From Nematostella vectensis (taxonomy: Eukaryota; Cnidaria; Anthozoa; Actiniaria; Edwardsiidae): a DNA stretch of 64,000 nucleotides. The stretch lies in NCBI RefSeq assembly GCF_932526225.1, contig NC_064037.1, positions 7,918,203-7,982,202 of the forward strand, given 5' to 3'. The position numbers were made by a program, and so were the translations under genes. The notes under the pieces are model-generated. The model saw nothing but the letters and a program-made list of their open reading frames with translations, had not been told where the DNA came from and did not search any database. Of this stretch, positions 51,501 through 62,765 are shown piece by piece; the stretch's first letter is position 1; each line of letters begins with the position of its first letter.

Positions 51501-53626
51501 AAGCAATATGCCATTTTGTTTTTTCTTCACATTTATTAGATGGATAAGATTTTATCCAACTACTATCACTGGATAACTTTTATTTGGGCTTTGTGCAGCA
51601 GAATCATGCCACTCGGATAAGTTTTATTCGTTGGATAAGAATTTAACTGGTGCACAAAGCTTAACCAATCTTTGTACAACCGGCCCCTGTAGGCCTTTGT
51701 TGGAAGTCTTTGTTGTGATGTGTTTGTTGTGATATGTTTGTTACATGTTTGATTTGATGTTTGTTGCCATGTGTTTGTCAGGGGTTTCATTAGGCCCCAG
51801 TGGAAGCACCAGCTATTTTCCACAGGGCGCTGGCTACTTTTTTTTAAAAAGTCGACTTTAAGTTTTATTTGAACTAAAAAAGATAAAATAACTACCACCC
51901 CTTACTTATCAATCTCCACCACCTACTCTGAAAGTTAATAAAAGCCCTGTTTGTTGTGATATGTTTCTTGTGATACCTATGTCTTGATGTTTTTGTTGCT
52001 TTTTATTAGTCTCCATACATGTGTGTAGTATGGTGAAATTGATCAGTCTTTGTGTTTGCTAGGGAGAGTACATTGACTACACAATTGGAGCAACCCTTGG
52101 CATATCTACAATGGCTGGTAAGGATGTACATAACTCACATATAAAGATCAATTATCCTACCTTTGGAAATTATTTGTGATAGATATTAATTCATTCAGTA
52201 GTCTGTGAACTCTTGTTATTGTTTCCGACTTCCAAATCACTTTCTACCTTTCACCATCATGCAGGCTGTTTGATCATTTCATTAACAGAATTACAATTTT
52301 TGACTTTTGATTGGTCAGTGCTTGTAGGGGGGGGGGGATTGATTGAAATGACTTTAGTGCTGGCCAACAAAAAATATTCAGGGGTTAAAGGATTGGACAT
52401 TTTTACAAATTTTAAACTTTACAGAATATTTGAACTGCAGTTAGAATTTCTCTTATATTTTTTTCTTGTGTTGATAAATTGACAAGGCTATATCAGGGTT
52501 TTAAATAGCGGCCAGCTGCCGGAGATAGCCAGCTGTTTTCTGGTCTTTGCCAGCTCTTCTTTCTGTATCCCTTGTCATATTATGCAGGCTTTTTTTCCCT
52601 TCTAAAATCCAGAAAGCCGGCAAAATCTAGTAGATTTAAAAAAGTGATTTTGAACCCTGTAAATCTAGTTATGGCAGAAGCAGGTTTATTTTCAGTAGTA
52701 ATAACAATTTAAGACTGTTGTGATGGCGTTTGTTTTATATAAGTAAGAGTCCATCGATATCAATAGGGTGGGAGGGATTTTTCCATAAGGTCAGTAGTGG
52801 GTTGTCAATTGATGAAAATGCTGACTGTCATTTTCTCTGCTTGTAGCTGCTGCCTTAGGAAATCTTGTGTCAGATGTTTCAGGGATTAGGTATGTAATTT
52901 AGTACCTTTTATATTTATTTCACAAATAGATTAGTAAATATTTTGAATAATTTCAGGGTTGTCCCTAAGAAATTTGTTTAATACCTGTTGGCTAGGATAT
53001 TGAGCCTGTTTTATATGGACTAAAATCAAGTAAAATAGTTCAAAAAGTTATAATTTAGCGCCTCCGGGCTGCCACTTAGGGGCAACGCTGCAATTTAACA
53101 TGTTGACCTTATATATAATTTCTAAATTTCAGCTTGGCCCACTATGTTGAGTTAGCTTCAGATAAATTAGGTTTTCAGGGGCCGAGGCTTAGTGTTCAGC
53201 AAATGGAGATGCCTAGGACGAGATTTTCATCAAACATAGTAAGTATTAGTGCACCAGATGCTATGCAAGTATGGCTATAGGAGGATTCCTAACATGCTCT
53301 GGTGGACACTCAAGCTTTCCTTTGCCTTGCTGCATGGCCAGTAAAGTAAATGTAAATGTCAGGGTGTGTAAAAGTGACCTATCATCACTCTAAAATCAAG
53401 TTTTAAAGTACTGTAGGTATCTGGTGATATTGTTTATTATGATTGTCACAGTATTTATGACATTAATATTGATTATGCAATAATTTAATGCTGATTCTTC
53501 TACATATTATTTTGATTGACTTTCTAGGGTCGAGCTATTGGTATCTCTATAGGCTGTATCTTGGGCATGTTCCCATTATTGTTTTACTCAAGCAAAGAAG
53601 ACAAAGACCAAGACAAGGAGAGCTAG
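48355..53626 (+). CDS. TMEM65: TMEM65-like mitochondrial inner-membrane protein
   Basis: Seven exons: 48355-48598, 50235-50282, 50880-50947, 52063-52117, 52847-52889, 53133-53238, 53528-53626; phases agree and give 220 aa. The C-terminal half has the family's hallmarks: VPFVGFGFLDNAIMIIA, then GATLGISTMAAAALGNLVSD, LAHYVELASDKLGF and IGISIGCILGMFPLLFY, i.e. three membrane segments and a charged tail (KEDKDQDKES). The N-terminus is basic and Ser-rich, as expected for mitochondrial import. In vertebrates TMEM65 lies in the inner mitochondrial membrane and is linked to mitochondrial Na/Ca exchange; I transfer this by homology. All visible splice sites are GT-AG. An AATAAA at 54567-54572 may be the poly(A) signal. 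Confidence 0.92.
48766..49912. mobile_element. TIR DNA transposon (pogo/Tigger-like ends) in TMEM65 intron 1
   Basis: Begins CAGTCGAACCTCTATTAAGC and ends with the inverse (GCTTAATAGAGGTTCGACTG), flanked by TA dinucleotides at 48764-48765 and 49913-49914. Subterminal CTTAATAGAGGTGACCGC motifs recur several times at both ends. 1147 bp, too short for a transposase, none recognised, so non-autonomous. It carries one ORF (49218-49628). The TIR resembles those of pogo-type elements; assignment is by resemblance only. Confidence 0.85.
49218..49628 (+). CDS. HIRAN-like domain ORF inside the TIR element
   Basis: 136 codons from ATG, stop at 49626-49628; the same frame extends upstream without a methionine through AFIRGYHEY. 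Motif MREPTSIKDPNAVTIV matches the HIRAN-type REPxNxxDxNAxxV signature, followed by MRHIPKLMSTWVTKYLKRP and GLEIPCEYIFEG. HIRAN domains bind 3' DNA ends in SNF2 and related proteins; similar stand-alone ORFs occur in invertebrate repeats. Whether this ORF is expressed or serves the transposon is unknown. The upstream truncation of the conserved GYHEY region suggests partial decay. Confidence 0.5.
   Translation: MTEWEPALEDVYKLMREPTSIKDPNAVTIVREKADKTVMDGDGHPNTLVDDYKVMRHIPKLMSTWVTKYLKRPTNCEKVVVKGKWVNRGGGYGLEIPCEYIFEGDSFSSSWLKRKLVIEEFDMTDPRKTTQVSQGD
50235..50282 (+). CDS. TMEM65: TMEM65 exon 2
   Basis: 48-nt exon (DQDKGKPPTVHQLRL) between CTAAAACAG and GTAAGA; the PPTVHQL segment corresponds to the family's soluble linker ahead of the first membrane helix. 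Confidence 0.8.
50880..50947 (+). CDS. TMEM65: TMEM65 exon 3: first membrane segment
   Basis: AFHCAVPFVGFGFLDNAIMI with TTCTTTAG acceptor and GTGAGT donor; highly conserved in the family. Confidence 0.92.
51050..51700. repeat. Dispersed repeat remnants in TMEM65 intron 3
   Basis: ATCCGCCCAATAGGGGCTAC at 51031 and the 51535-51685 stretch (GGATAAGATTTTATCCAACT ... TTTGTACAACCGGCCCCTGT) look like the two ends of a foldback element with GGATAA/TTATCC motifs. No coding content. Confidence 0.4.
52063..52117 (+). CDS. TMEM65: TMEM65 exon 4
   Basis: GEYIDYTIGATLGISTMA; acceptor GTTTGCTAG, donor GTAAGG. Confidence 0.9.
52847..52889 (+). CDS. TMEM65: TMEM65 exon 5
   Basis: 43-nt exon, AAALGNLVSDVSGI, completing the second membrane segment; GTATGT donor. 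Confidence 0.9.
53133..53238 (+). CDS. TMEM65: TMEM65 exon 6
   Basis: LAHYVELASDKLGFQGPRLS and MPRTRFSSNI, the loop between membrane segments; acceptor AATTTCAG, donor GTAAGT. Confidence 0.9.
53528..53626 (+). CDS. TMEM65: TMEM65 exon 7 and stop
   Basis: GRAIGISIGCILGMFPLLFY then a charged tail and TAG at 53624-53626. Confidence 0.92.
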   Translation, partial: GRAIGISIGCILGMFPLLFYSSKEDKDQDKES

Positions 53627-53659
53627 TATCACAAGGTCAAGGAAAATGATGCCATAAAT

Positions 53660-53860
53660 TTTAGGGGTGTGCGGAAAACAGCTTGCAGAAAACAGCGCCC
53701 GGAAAACAGCACACAGAAAGTAGAGTGCGGAAAGCAGTGGTTGGGTCGCGTGACCTCGGGCTCACACAAGTCGCAGAGTTGCGGGAAGGGCTGCCTCCAT
53801 TTTCCCCATACTAAGAGCGGAAAACAGCGCGCGGAAAACATTTCATCGCTTTTTTTCTTA
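53660..53860. repeat. Short GCGGAAAACAGC tandem-like repeats downstream of TMEM65
   Basis: About five copies of GCGGAAAACAGCNC interspersed over 200 bp, in the TMEM65 3' UTR region. Function unknown. Confidence 0.6.
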
Positions 53861-54355
53861 AGAGGAAATCTTCTTACGATGAAATTCATTCTCCCAGCGC
53901 TCCGTATAGGCTTATACCCGCACGTTTTACTTTGAAACATTTTAAACTAACCTAAGACATTGTTAGGGAGTCATATTTTGTTTCAGGATTTTCCCCCACT
54001 ACAGAGGTTTTGGCCACACAGGGCCTGTTCAGAAAGATATATTACATTATTTTTGCGTCATTTATAAGCACACCCTAAGTTTTAGGGATCACCAGCTTGC
54101 TTCCGATTTCTCACATGTCACAGAAAAAGCCTGAAAGACATTTGTTTTCGAGTAATAATCTAGGGGAAGCCATCAATTGGCAAAGAACATAGTGGTACTG
54201 CAAGAATATCTATTAGAATCCTCTTTTATTGGCCACACCTTTGCATGGTCATGGGTGCAGGTTCTAAGTTTTAATTTGTTAATTTCAAAGCAGAGTTATG
54301 CTGGCTTCTCTGACTAATAGAGAACTTTTAATAAGAGTATTTAAAAAAAAAATTA

Positions 54356-54510
54356 AAGTACCCACCCTGCAAGCAAAGCTTTTTCCATGATTTTTTCTAT
54401 CAGTTCACTTCTCCATTTCACGCGTGGAAGAACAGAGACGCGACACGGATAAGTGAACTGATGGAAACAAACAGGAAAAAGCTCTGCTACCAGGGTAAAA
54501 AAGTACTATT
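54356..54510. repeat. Foldback (MITE-like) element, about 155 bp
   Basis: Left arm AGCAAAGCTTTTTCC ... ATCAGTTCACTT and right arm AAGTGAACTGAT ... GGAAAAAGCTCTGCT are complementary, around a CACGCGTGGAAGAACAGAG loop. Confidence 0.75.
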
Positions 54511-55026
54511 TTAGAAATGAAAGTTGTACCTGTATAGTAAATATATTATTGCCATGGAAATAGATAAATAAAGATTATTAGATTCTTTCATTATTGACAT
54601 TGTCCTTTTTATGCCTTTGTTGCCTACTTATTATAAATACTACCTTTATTTACTGTTTACAGACAAGCAATTTTCTATCACGTCTCACTCAGGGAGGGTC
54701 TCCTTGCTAGCTCCAAAAAAATTAATTTATCTTATTTTCTAAAAATTATAAGATTTCTCACACAAACACTCATTGCAATAATCCTACTCTTGCTTTCTGA
54801 TAAAACGTTCCTTTTACTATAATTGTTAGCCCCTCCCCCAATAGGTAATTGGATTTGAAACCACAGGAGCCCCACACATTTAAAATGGCACTGCTAACGT
54901 ATCTGGAAAGAGATGAGATTGACACACACTGAAAAAGGGTAGGAAGGGGAGAAAAAATATTGCTTCTGTCTTATAAGGTATGATGATCGCGCAGAATAGT
55001 TGCATTTTTGTAACGTAAATAAGATC

Positions 55027-55395
55027 TTATAACCACGGGCTATAGGATAATCTGACTCCGAAATGAAGTCTAATGTCTTGTTAGTGTTTAATAAAGCACG
55101 TATTCCTACGTTGACTGGATGTATTCGCCTTGGTTTCGCTCCTCCAGCGAGCTCTGTCCCTGCGCGCTTTTGACCTTTCAAACGACTCGCTAGGTAACCG
55201 CCGCCTGGTAAATGAATAACACGACCCCCAGCGGCGTGGCAAGGAAAAAAAACTCGCCGCTGGGGGTCGTGTTAATCATTTACCAGGCGGCGGCGGTTAC
55301 ATAGCGCGTCGTTACGTGCTTTATTCAACACTAACTAAGACATTAGACTTTATTTCGGTGTCAGATTACCCTATAGCCCGTGTTATGACAAACTT
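55027..55395. repeat. Long inverted repeat (foldback element) beside the tRNA gene
   Basis: The arm ACGGGCTATAGGATAATCTG (from 55035) is complementary to AGATTACCCTATAGCCCGT (to about 55384); the inner arm GACCCCCAGCGGCG faces CGCCGCTGGGGGTC around a short A-rich loop at 55240-55257. The left arm has an extra insertion of about 80 bp (55105-55190). No ORF, so a non-autonomous foldback. Confidence 0.85.
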
Positions 55396-55423
55396 ATTTT
55401 TAAGTTCCATTAAATTGATCAAG

Positions 55424-55495
55424 TCCCATATGGTCTAGCGGTTAGGATTTCTGGTTTTCACCCAGACGGCCCGGGTTCGACTCCCGGTATGGGAA
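55424..55495 (+). tRNA. tRNA-Glu (UUC)
   Basis: 72-nt cloverleaf: acceptor stem TCCCATA/TATGGGA with A discriminator at 55495, D arm GGTCTAGCGGTTAGGAT, anticodon stem TCTGG/CCAGA with loop TTTTCAC (anticodon TTC at 55457-55459), T arm CCCGGGTTCGACTCCCGG. Box A and box B are intact, no intron, no encoded CCA. A T-run from 55500 serves as the Pol III terminator. Typical animal tRNA-Glu. Confidence 0.97.
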
Positions 55496-55499
55496 CTTG

Positions 55500-55518
55500 T
55501 TTTTTTTTTTGTTTTTTT
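55500..55518 (+). terminator. Pol III T-run terminator of tRNA-Glu
   Basis: More than ten consecutive T residues begin five bases after the tRNA, interrupted by one G; a strong Pol III stop. Confidence 0.85.
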
Positions 55519-57303
55519 TGCGCTACCGATTAACGGCTAGAATAAACCCATGCTCTTCTAAAAGAGGGCACTTGTAGGCCCGTAGGTTTGATTAGTCATT
55601 AGAAGCCGCGTTTCCACTTGGCCGCAAAGGATATTCTCAAGTGCAATCGCCTTGGCTTGATTCGTCAAGAATATTTTAAATACTTTTTTTTAAATCATCA
55701 AAAAAGGCGGAATGGGGAAGTATCCGCATCTTCTGCCAACGGGCCCGCCTTGTGGTTTTATATTTTCTCGTGTGTGAAGACATCCTTCGTGGTGTGGTCG
55801 TGGGCACAAGGGTACAATAAAGTGGTCGATGTCTTGGCGGAACGGCGAAACCAATTCCCAATACAAGCAAGGAAGCAAAAGAAAATAACCCAAAAAAGGC
55901 TGATACGTTATAAGGTTAGTCAGCCCTCTAAGTTATACACTTTTCTTATAAGAAGAACGTCCAGGGTGAAATTTAACCAAATTTTTAGAACATGCTAAGA
56001 TGTGCAGATAGAAGCAGAATATTTGGCTTTTTTAATTTCATGTGTCCTGACCTTAAATATTATATTGCTATTAATCATTTGTGTAATTCTCCTCCTAATT
56101 ATGCATTGGGTATTATATTTTATAAATATTATAAATGTTTAAGAACATATCGTTAATAAGATTTTCAGCCTTAAAACAGCTCCAAAAATAATACCTTTAA
56201 AAGAAAAGTCGACAACATCAACGCAGGCCCAGCCCCAACTGAAAATTAGACGTTCTTATAAAAAAAAGTGGACACCGATAACGTCACAGCGGGTCATACA
56301 AAATTCGCATCGAGACGAAAAGACACCCTCCCCCCCCCCCCGAAAAAAGTGAGATAAAAATAAAATAAATAAAAATAGAGCAAGCAAAAATCTCTAGGGA
56401 TTGGTATACAATGCCTACGACATACCAGAGAAAAACAAATCCAGCAAGCCAACTAGTAGTCTCATGCGTGAAACATGGTTAGTCTTTGAAACCCTATGCA
56501 AATGATGCTCTTTAGTTTCAGACTGACACAACCTTGCCAACTGGCCGTCTGAAAACAAAACAAACAAAAACGTGCAGGGAAAAAATATGTTATGTCAGAT
56601 ATCAAATTGTAGGTCCGTTATCCTATTCAACTCTGACAACGTTCCGATTATTTAACAGTATCAAGTCAGCATGTATTTTGTATCTGTGAAACGAGTTTAA
56701 TAACAAGATGACGTAATCGGGCCTCTCGACCAACCAGTCAAATCCTTCCACGGAGAAGACGCGACTAAAAGATTTTTAATGCAAATGCTGGCAGGTGAAA
56801 TTCCACAATACACCCTCTACAGAACTCAAATGATGAACGGTGCATGGGTTCGCTATTGTATATGGTCTTATTAGGGGCTGCTAAAAAAAACCTCCTCTCC
56901 GTAAAAAAAGTGTAAACTATGATAAAAAGGTTGTTATCCTTTGGTTTAGGTAAAAATAGATCTGATGAACAGGTTTTTGAGGGTTTCAAGGTTGTTTTAC
57001 GTCGTTTTTAGTGAAAAATTTACCCGGTTTCAGTCTTTTTTTAATGAATACCCACCCCTCCCCTGTGAGTTAGGTTTTCTATCCGGGACATCAGACGAGA
57101 AGTCAGATTGTGTTGGTAAACAGACGTGTCCAAATTACACAATTTCCTCTCCGCTCTTACCGTATTATAACTACATTTCCCCAGAAAATCATCGCTTACT
57201 GCTTAATAACAAGACAAGAAGCTACTTTGGAACTATAGAAGTGTTCTTCGCCTCGTCTTTCTCGCCCTAAGCGAGAAATTTGAGGAATTTTTGTTCAAAC
57301 AAG
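55519..57303. other. Intergenic between tRNA-Glu and SMIM14
   Basis: AT-rich; a polyC tract at about 56331. ORF 55618-55998 lacks a normal start (TTG), a recognisable domain and splice context. SMIM14 promoter and 5' UTR should lie before 57304. Confidence 0.45.
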
Positions 57304-57393
57304 ATGGACGGCGGTGGTGGACCCGGAGATTCGTTCGACCCGTGCGAATGTATTTGTAGCTACGATGGCGCTATGAGGCGGCTTATATCTCTT
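57304..57393 (+). CDS. SMIM14: SMIM14 exon 1
   Basis: MDGGGGPGDSFDPCECICSY start, in a good initiation context (ACAAGATGG); GTAAGT donor at 57394. Confidence 0.92.
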
Positions 57394-60172
57394 GTAAGTC
57401 TTCATGCATAAACTTTAAAACATATTTATAATATTTTGGGTACCTACTAACTGAAAAGAGTTACTTTGAAACCTACCAAATATGCGATCTCACTTTCAAA
57501 ACACTCTTAACCCATTGAATTGAACACATGCAAGTTTTACCAACAATCTGTTTTGTTTGTAGTTGCGAAGTTCTCAGAGTTATTGTACGGATAACCAATG
57601 CTTACAAGAGCGTGAGTATTAAAAAATTCTAAAATATGTGATGTTTAAGTACTTTGTTAAATAAAGTTAAAGAGATTTTATTTTTCATGTATTTTAAAAA
57701 AATGTTGCACTTGTTCCTTGGTTTCTAATAGAAACATTAGATCTCGATTGATCTAGTTTATATTTCTAAGATAATTGAAACGTTTTCCAATAGGAGATAC
57801 TAAAAGCTGTGCAAACAGTTTGATTGACATAACTGTTTTTTTATTTAAATGTAATGGAGCCCATGAATAAAGTAATTCTAGTATCCGTGGATCTGTGATA
57901 TATCTTTAAATCTCAAGTGTTGTCATCAAGAAACATTGTAGAATATTCAGTTTCCAAATTTTGTTCTAGTAACCATCACTTAGATTTATAAATAACATTG
58001 AATTAAAATTTCAATGTCACTTCATTTGCCAAGTAAAAAAGACAAATGTTTCCCGTCTGGATATCTAGAAAAAATGAAAAACAAGCGGTCTGGCAGATTG
58101 CAATCTGCTGTCAATTATGGCCAAATAATCCGAAGAGTTGTGGAATTTTCAAATAAACTTTGACGAAAGTGTTATGACTTCATTCAAGTCAAATTTTCAG
58201 AAATGTATGGTCAAACCAGTAATCAATCAATCAATCAATCTTTATTGAATTTTCAAAAATAATATAAGGAACAAGGCATATAAGGCCTGGTCAGCAAAAT
58301 ATAATTTCAAGATATGATAGGACTTTGAATTACAATTTCAGCACACTAACACACACATGCACAAACATGCATGCACACCCACACACGTACACACTTGCTT
58401 CAAAAATCCTATCCTATGAAAACCTTTAAATCTGGAAAAAAAAACCGCCTCATTCCTTTACTGTTTGCAATTATACATGAAATGCACAGATAAAATATTA
58501 CATATTTTTGACTGGAGGCATATTGTAATGTGAACGAAAGGCATCTTTCTTGACTGCCAAATATGTAGCAGATGTTTTCAAGTGAATGCCTAAGAACTGG
58601 AGAAAAAATGGGAATTGCATTATGGGAATAAGAGGGAATACTAGGGATGCTTTTGGCTTTTTTTGAAAATACCTTCTTCAGACCATTTTGTATTTCACAA
58701 ACTATATATATATTTATTCTGCAATGTCTTCAAAGTAAGAACCACTAGTTTATATTTCTTGCAGGCTTTTAGTTAAAAAAAGTAATAAAATTTTGAAGTG
58801 TCCCAAAAGATTATGCGGGGGGATTATGAAACATTTTTTGTACTTGGCCTTATATCTTAAAATCCTTGAATTAGGCAGCAAAGTAAATTTATATCATTTT
58901 ATTTCATTTAAATGTGTAATTATTGGATTATTATTATAATAAAAGCCTCAGCAACAGTACCTACAGTATCTTCTGTGTTAGGATTAGTGATGTTTTATAA
59001 TTCCTGGAATCCTTTGAATGAGCCAGTGAAACAATTACAATGTGAATAATTTAATTATTGGATTTTTATGGTAATAATAATTTGACACAAATATACTTAA
59101 CTACTGATGTTAGGATTAGTGTTTTAACCAATTTTCTACCTGATGCTGATAATACTCCCCATGACTATTAGCTTTGCCCTAGGTCTGGATTTACGGTTGT
59201 GGTTGTAATATTTTTTGTTACTTCTAGTCCCTGGTCCTCAAGGCACAGACACTGGGCCAGAATATTTCTCAACAGCTCTCATCATGATGGCATGGTTTGC
59301 TGTAGCATTCTTGCTCTATCTTCTCAGGTAAACTACTACCTTGACCCAGCCAAAGAGACTGCTTTTTATACAGTACTCGGTCGTCACTCCACTACTTGGA
59401 CCTACATATTTTCATAACACCATGAAATACCACTGCCTAATATAAAATAAATTGATAAAGTGATTTAAAATAATTTTCCATTACAACGAGCTTGAAGTTT
59501 GTGAAACCCAGCAGGAGATGGGGCCTGTTATGCATTTCTGTTCTTGTTGACTTTTAGTATCCCCATATAATTTTATTATCATTCAATTTCTTGTTCTAAT
59601 AAATAATTGTTTATTGTACAGACCCCAGAGTATGCGACAGCCACCAGATGAAAAGCCTACAAATAATGACTCTGTGAGGATGAGTACTTATATATTTTTT
59701 AATTTATGTTTTTGTCATTTCCCTTGCCATCACTTTTGAACCATCTTGCCATATTTTGAAATTTGTGAATTCAAATTTCAAGCAACTTATTATCCTGTTT
59801 GCATCCCACATGGTGATTTGTGAGGGTACTGATATGGCAGGGTTGAGTCAAAGGCAATTAAAGGTGCACTATGCTGCAGCCTTGTTCCCAGTGCTTATAA
59901 ATCTTTGAGCTAGCACCCATGGTGACACTTACACAAAATTGAGCACAGAAATAAGTCAGGCATTGAGATCGCCACAAAGTAGTGAGAAGCACTACAGATC
60001 ATTTGAACCACAAGGGCCACCAAGATGTTATCCAACTCCCCAAATGTTTGTCATTATTTTTGTGATTGGATGTAACTTTAGAGCATTTAGTGAAATAATC
60101 CTGATCGATGAATTGACTTTTGCTAAATTGCAGGGTTCTGGATCTAACCCCCCAGCACCTGGAGTATTCTAA
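57304..60172 (+). CDS. SMIM14: Small integral membrane protein 14
   Basis: Five exons: 57304-57393, 57563-57611, 59228-59327, 59622-59673, 60134-60172; phases agree, 109 aa. N-terminus FDPCECICSYDGAMRRLISL then SSQSYCTDNQCLQE with four or more cysteines, one membrane helix (STALIMMAWFAVAFLLYLLR), and a Pro/Asn-rich tail (PPDEKPTNND, GSNPPAPGVF). This order is that of metazoan SMIM14 (about 99 aa in human), an ER membrane protein of poorly known function. The extra GGGG near the N-terminus accounts for part of the length difference. All introns are GT-AG. Confidence 0.93.
57563..57611 (+). CDS. SMIM14: SMIM14 exon 2
   Basis: LRSSQSYCTDNQCLQE plus one base; acceptor TTTGTAG, donor GTGAGT. Confidence 0.92.
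58213..58330. repeat. Dispersed repeat end with (AATC)n
   Basis: AATCAATCAATCAATCAATC followed by TTTATTGAATTTTCAAAAAT. Such (AATC)n-TTTATTG ends mark the reverse complement of LINE/SINE 3' tails in many marine invertebrates. Lies in SMIM14 intron 2. A CA-rich tract follows at 58345-58400. Confidence 0.45.
59228..59327 (+). CDS. SMIM14: SMIM14 exon 3: membrane helix
   Basis: PGPQGTDTGPEYFST followed by the hydrophobic helix; acceptor ACTTCTAG, donor GTAAAC. Confidence 0.92.
59622..59673 (+). CDS. SMIM14: SMIM14 exon 4
   Basis: PQSMRQPPDEKPTNNDS; acceptor TTGTACAG, donor GTGAGG. Confidence 0.88.
60134..60172 (+). CDS. SMIM14: SMIM14 exon 5 and stop
   Basis: GSGSNPPAPGVF and TAA at 60170-60172; acceptor AAATTGCAG. 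Confidence 0.88.
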   Translation, partial: GSGSNPPAPGVF

Positions 60173-60737
60173 TGAGGAATCCATTTAATTCACCAAGATT
60201 GTAATATGCAATTAATATTTTGTAGAATAGCTGTTCAGTAGTTAGGATTGTTCACTTGCCATGGGTCTCTCATAACTTGTGCAAATACGTACAAGTTATT
60301 TTATAGTTGAATGCGTGGTAATTGGTCAATTGCAATTGCAGGATTTCCCAAAAATCGTGAGATAACAATTTGAAAATCAGAGATTGGGATTCTCATTATT
60401 TGAAAATCTGAGACCAAGTTCTCAATCTACATAAAATTCATTATGCATTATGCATTATATGACAAACATGAGATTTAAAAAAAAATGACAAAAAGAGATT
60501 CCAAGCATACTGTATGAAGAAAACAATTGTGATTCTGAGTTTGGGAAATTTTCCATGACCAACAACCACCCTTAGCTGATAAAGTTGGTAATATAAAAAA
60601 AACATGTTCGTAACAATTAAGGAGTTCACATTAAGGAGTTCTTCACATCATAAGATGTTACTCTTCTATGCATGCAGAACAGTATTTTATAATACAAACC
60701 CAAAACTGCATTTCCTAGACACATTTCATCTTTCTTG

Positions 60738-60806
60738 ACAGGGATGGGGCACTGGAGGCATTTACCCACAATATTTTCAAAAACTATAAGGAAATAACAA
60801 GTAGGC
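60738..60806 (+). repeat. Dispersed repeat with AATATTTTCAAAAACTATAA, copy 1
   Basis: GGGATGGGGCACTGGAGGCA followed by CACAATATTTTCAAAAACTA and TAAGGAAATAACAAGTAGG. A second copy is at 63475-63560. Confidence 0.65.
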
Positions 60807-61189
60807 TCTGAACCATAGCTGTGTCCTGCCTGAGAATGACTAATGTGCTAAAGCAAAACATTTCTGAATAATCCCCAAAAAGAGCCTAGCACAAAACAAG
60901 GATATAGAGATAAGAGTAGATAAGGTATTATTTATATGGTTTAGTTAAGGACATGTGTGGAGAGTTTCTAGATATTATTGAGTGATGCATGAGAATAAGC
61001 TGTAATAACTAAGCACAGCACACAACCAGTATTAAAAGTATTAAAAGCACAACACACAACCAGTATTAAAAGTTAGTCCTCTGATAAAAATCTGAACATC
61101 CCCGAAAAAACAAAAAAAGAATTTTTTTTTATGTGCAGTGATGCCACATGATATTGTTTATTGTAGGATTTGGCTACATACAAGACTGA

Positions 61190-61330
61190 TCTAGCTTATG
61201 CTTTATAGTTCTGTCTACAAATAGCACGTCTATTGAGAACCAAAAGTGGACCTTAGGCCCTTGTGGGTGGTGCGTTCGTTCCCCCTGCACCCCCCCCCCC
61301 CCCCCCCTGGGTACTGGCCTGGTTGATGGG
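61190..61330 (+). repeat. Dispersed repeat, copy 2, with polyC
   Basis: CTTATGCTTTATAGTTCTGT, AATAGCACGTCTATTGAGAA, then CAAAAGTGGACCTTAGGCCC, a run of C and TGGGTACTGGCCTG. Matches copies at 62625 and (reverse) 32190. Confidence 0.75.
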
Positions 61331-62624
61331 CAGATGTTGGGTAAAATGTGGGAGTCCATAGAAGTCATATTCCACTTATGGACATTGTGAATAGATATAA
61401 ATGGGAGTGTTAATGTTATTATTGGTTTGGGTTAAGGGTGTAACATTCACAACTTACAATGCTAGTTTGTCAGATTTAAATAAACCATATTCCTTGTAAA
61501 ATAGCAATAAAATTTGAATATTCTCATCCACACTGATTTTGAATCTCTTGTTCTTGTGTCTATCTTTGTAAGTGCACGGTCATATACAAATATTTCAAAT
61601 AACATCAGTGCAAATGGCATATGGAGATTGTCAAATGGCATTTCTCCCATCAAAAAATACCATGGAACTCGTCAAATATCTACTGAACGTAGGAGAATGT
61701 GGATAATCTATGTGATTATATTACTTATATTATCATCTTAATTCTTACAAATAATTATACCTATAAGCAGTGTTTGGTCTTAAAACTGACAATTGCCATT
61801 TGCACTGACAACATTTATTGAAATAGGTGGGAGGGGCAGGTATAGTTCATATGCAAAGCGATATTAAGAATGGTTATAATTTTATAAGAAAACCTTATTT
61901 TAGGGGAGGATATAGGGGATTTATCCACCCCCTATATATATATATATTTTTTTTTTTGGGGGGGGGGGCTGAGAAATCCAGCAACATACAACTGTACAAG
62001 ACGAGAGAATGGTTATAATTCGTCTTGTAGGGGCGGTGAAAGGGAAACGAGTGGTTAATGGGTCCATAATACTCATGAGAGATTCCAAAGAGACAAGAAT
62101 AGAGTGAGTCCACTATGAAGTCTATTTTCTTTGATTTTCTATTTTTTTCATCACGTATACAAATTCTCTTGCGTTCGAAATTCAAACCGAGTGCTTTTGT
62201 TACATGTGGAGTGAGTCGTCGCAGTGCACTCAGTGAACTTTAGCGTGGAGACAATGCGAAACATATCACTATCCCCACATTTCCATAGAGGTGAAATGCA
62301 AGCTTCTCGTCTTTGCTCTTGACACTGGACTCTCCCTCGTCCCGCAAGGCAATGCACTGGCGACCCTAATACGGCACTGCTTATAAGCAACAAATGCTTG
62401 TTTCGCTCTATGTTACGTCTCTTCTCGTCATCAAGGAGGAATAAAGTTTTATGATAAAAAACTCACACCCCCAAAAACGTGTTTTTTGTTTGTTTTATGC
62501 CATTGCAGTATTTCCACGGGATGTTTACTATGTTCTTGAGTTCAAGTTTAAGCTTATGAGTTGATTTATAGATTTATAACATATCAGAGTTATCTAAAAT
62601 GCCTTTTTTTCTTATCCAATTCGC

Positions 62625-62765
62625 TTATGCTTTAAAGTTTCGAATACAAATAGCACGTCTATTGCGAACCGCAAGTGGACATTCGGCCGTTGTTGGGGGT
62701 GCGAACGCACCCGCTGCCAACCCCCCCCCCCCCCCCCCCCCCCCCCTGGGTACGGGCCTGCATTC
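62625..62765 (+). repeat. Dispersed repeat, copy 3, with polyC
   Basis: CTTATGCTTTAAAGTTTCGA, AATAGCACGTCTATTGCGAA, CGCAAGTGGACATTCGGCCG, a longer run of C, then TGGGTACGGGCCTG. The same family as 61190-61330. Confidence 0.75.

Noticed and set aside
53629-53940. Opposed ORFs just after TMEM65
   Set aside because: They read through the GCGGAAAACAGC repeats in the probable 3' UTR and contain no domain.
55618-55998. 126-codon ORF after the tRNA gene
   Set aside because: Lacks an ATG start, has no recognisable domain, and overlaps equally long antisense ORFs.
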